This document shows, one piece after another, positions 62,057 to 64,000 of a DNA stretch of 64,000 bases. The stretch is taken from contig NC_037275.1 in assembly GCF_000002425.4 (NCBI RefSeq), positions 13,869,987 to 13,933,986 on the forward strand, given 5' to 3'. This DNA is from Physcomitrium patens (Eukaryota > Streptophyta > Bryopsida > Funariales > Funariaceae). How positions within the stretch are numbered: position 1 is the first letter of the stretch; each line of letters begins with the position of its first letter. The notes under the pieces were generated by a model that was not told the DNA's origin, made no database searches, and saw only the letters and a list, made by a program, of their open reading frames with translations. A program made the position numbers and the translations under genes.

Positions 62057-62574
62057 TGTCAAAGATATGAATTTTGAAGAAGGAAAATCTCAATACATTC
62101 TTGCGTCACCCAAAAAGACTAAAAAGTCACTCAAACATAATACGATATTAAATTAGAATGGCTATTACTAAAGATAAGAAGATTAAAAAGTCTTGATATA
62201 AAACTAAAGACTAAAAAGTTATTGATAATAGTAAAGAAGGCTTCACTCTTACTTCCATATATACTCTTAACTTAGAGCTACGAGGTGATGTCCTATAGGA
62301 CCTCCAAAACATGTTGACTTTGTAAGTCACATATCTTAACTTACAAGATAAGTTTTTTATATAGATGCCACATAATTAAATTGTGTTGTAAGCTATTAAT
62401 ATAAGATAAATTTATTGACCAAGTTTTTAATCTATCAATCAACTACAAATACATATAAAGTCAAAGCAATATCTATGAAGCTTTTCTAAAATATATTATA
62501 AAATAAATCTATTTTTATTTACTTCTACTTAATAATATAGATAAATATTAGAATAAGTATGTATGTCCATGATA
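62057..62574 (-). repeat. LTR of chromovirus family A
   Basis: 518 bp. Plus-strand edges TGTCAAAGATATG and CCATGATA; aligns along its length with 57,684-58,211 and 3,516-4,049. Neither a polypurine tract nor a primer site adjoins it, so it is either a solo LTR or has been separated from its element by a rearrangement. Confidence 0.75.
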
Positions 62575-63040
62575 TTACTACTTTTTTAAGAATAAGTTCT
62601 GTAAAGAGTAGTCACCATATGTTGAAGAAATTTAAAATGCAACAAATTATATTTGCCTCATACTCTAATCTTTATTTTCTTTGAAGATAGTTGATAGGTC
62701 CTTTCAACCATCAATAGTGTCTTATACTAAGATAGAAAGATTACCTTCTTATTTGATCATTGTTGAGGCATTTATAATTTTTTTAAAATAAAATATTTTG
62801 AATACCATCACGAGTCATTTCTATCTCTAATAAAATTATCAAATATTGAAAGTCTCTTCTAAGGTCGTGATATCAAACATATTCTATTTCACCATCTATT
62901 TGAGGAAGGACATGTTATTCTTGAAGATCTTCATCTTGATTATATTATCTTGAAGATTGTAACAATTATAATGTCTCTTCTAAGAAGTCAATAAGTGATA
63001 GCTCTTGAATTGCATCTACTATTTGTTGGTTCTCCATTTC
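62575..63040 (-). mobile_element. Possible pol fragment of another LTR element
   Basis: Minus-strand reading gives short protein-like runs (for example KYKEMENQQIVDAIQELSLIDFLEE) that do not match family A. It ends abruptly where family A integrase begins at about 63,040. Identity not determined. Confidence 0.3.
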
Positions 63041-64000
63041 TTTGTATTTGTGTTTATATATGTTGCTAAATTCTAAAACCTCGCTTATTCTATTTGTCCA
63101 TCAATTTGAGGATAAAAAGGCATAGAAAGCTTTATATCTATATTTAAAAACTTGAAAAGTATTTTTTAGAATCTTGATATGAATAAAGTTTTCTTATTTA
63201 ATATAATATCTTTTAGCAATCTATAATAGCGATAGATGTTGTTAAAAAAATACTTAGCCATTTCTTCACCTATAATACATTTTATACATGATACAAAATA
63301 TCTATTTTTTTTAAAACAATCTATTATCACAAATTTAAAATCAAACAAATTTGAGATTAAAAAATCTATTATAAAATCTATAGAAGCAAAAAACTATGAT
63401 TGTTTCAATATAAGTAATGGCTAAAAAAGTCCATAAGATAGATGTCAAGGAATTTTTGAACTTGAATAAATATCACATGATTGTATAAAATCTTTAACTA
63501 CTATATTTAATACCATTAAATTTTTTTAAATATTAGATCCAAAATATTATTATATCTAAAATATTCAATTGCTAAAAAATCATGAAAAACTTAAAAAAAA
63601 GTAATCATACTTCAACTTCTAGAATATATAATTATTTTTTAAAAATAGAATAGATTATTTTAAAATTTGAACTTAAAAATATCATAAGATTTGAAAGAAC
63701 CATTCTTAAAATTATAAAGAAGAGGATTACAAGACATATTTGATTGAATTTGCTTGAAAAATATTGAATCAATATCAATATTGATTTTATTACTTGTAGA
63801 TGATTATGCTTTGGCTTCAAGAGAACTATTCTTTATTAATGAAAAGTTGCATCTTCTTCTTTTGGTGTAAGATAAAAATATTTAGAAAGAGTATTTAACA
63901 AACCTTATTATTTTTTGGATCAATAAATAATCTTGAAATCAAATGTTGATAATGACATGATTCAATGGAGTTGGGAACAATTCAAAATATATATATTGAT
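63041..64000 (-). mobile_element. Old chromovirus (family A) relic, cut by the window edge
   Basis: Minus-strand integrase core remnants (VIIDCFKKNRYFVSCIKC; NNIYRYYRLLKDIIL) lie at about 63,060-63,450, and sequence from about 63,730 to the edge aligns with 220-490 of the left relic (RNase H region). Same orientation as the left relic. It is heavily broken and AT-rich. The rest lies beyond the window. Confidence 0.7.

Overview
The window looks like nuclear DNA of a land plant, most likely a moss and plausibly Physcomitrium patens; this is an inference. It rests on plant-type split genes, plant-specific protein families (plastid-type APS kinase, receptor-like kinase, GIL1/IRK-interacting-like protein, plant TMEM62-like phosphoesterase), abundant chromodomain Ty3/gypsy elements and a very AT-rich repeat fraction.

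Layout. About 1-24,000 is AT-rich nested retrotransposon debris. It holds an old chromovirus relic (1-4,049), LTR pieces (about 4,190-6,360 and 21,810-22,598), a gag-only relic (about 7,270-10,370), a LINE scrap (about 10,430-10,680) and an older gypsy element (12,038-23,327). A young chromovirus (14,887-21,036) has landed inside the reverse-transcriptase region of that older element. About 24,000-49,000 is a gene island of near-normal base composition with four supported genes: APS kinase (+, 28,757-29,969), an unusual receptor-like kinase with a lipid-transfer-protein-like ectodomain (-, 31,115-33,840), a TMEM62-like membrane metallophosphoesterase (+, 36,273-39,312) and a GIL1/IRKI-like protein (-, 42,344-44,886). 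From about 49,000 the sequence returns to repeats: a LINE (-, 50,922 to about 58,910) split by a chromovirus copy (+, 53,508-58,211), further LTR pieces, and a second old chromovirus relic running off the right edge.

The four genes do not form a pathway. Genes 1 and 2 converge, 2 and 3 are divergent with 2.4 kb between them, and 3 and 4 converge. Exons were set by eye from GT/AG sites, reading phase and family conservation; all four models keep frame throughout. No rRNA or CRISPR was seen, and no tRNA was recognised.

The most interesting observations are the 8-cysteine-motif receptor kinase; a 397-bp inverted tract with one mismatch between two otherwise diverged LTR copies; a ~270-bp repeat with inverted ends that splits the zinc-binding domain of a LINE and has a second copy in the gene island; a sharp base-composition change inside a single LINE next to a nested gypsy insertion; and an extra ORF and tandem leader repeats in the young chromovirus.
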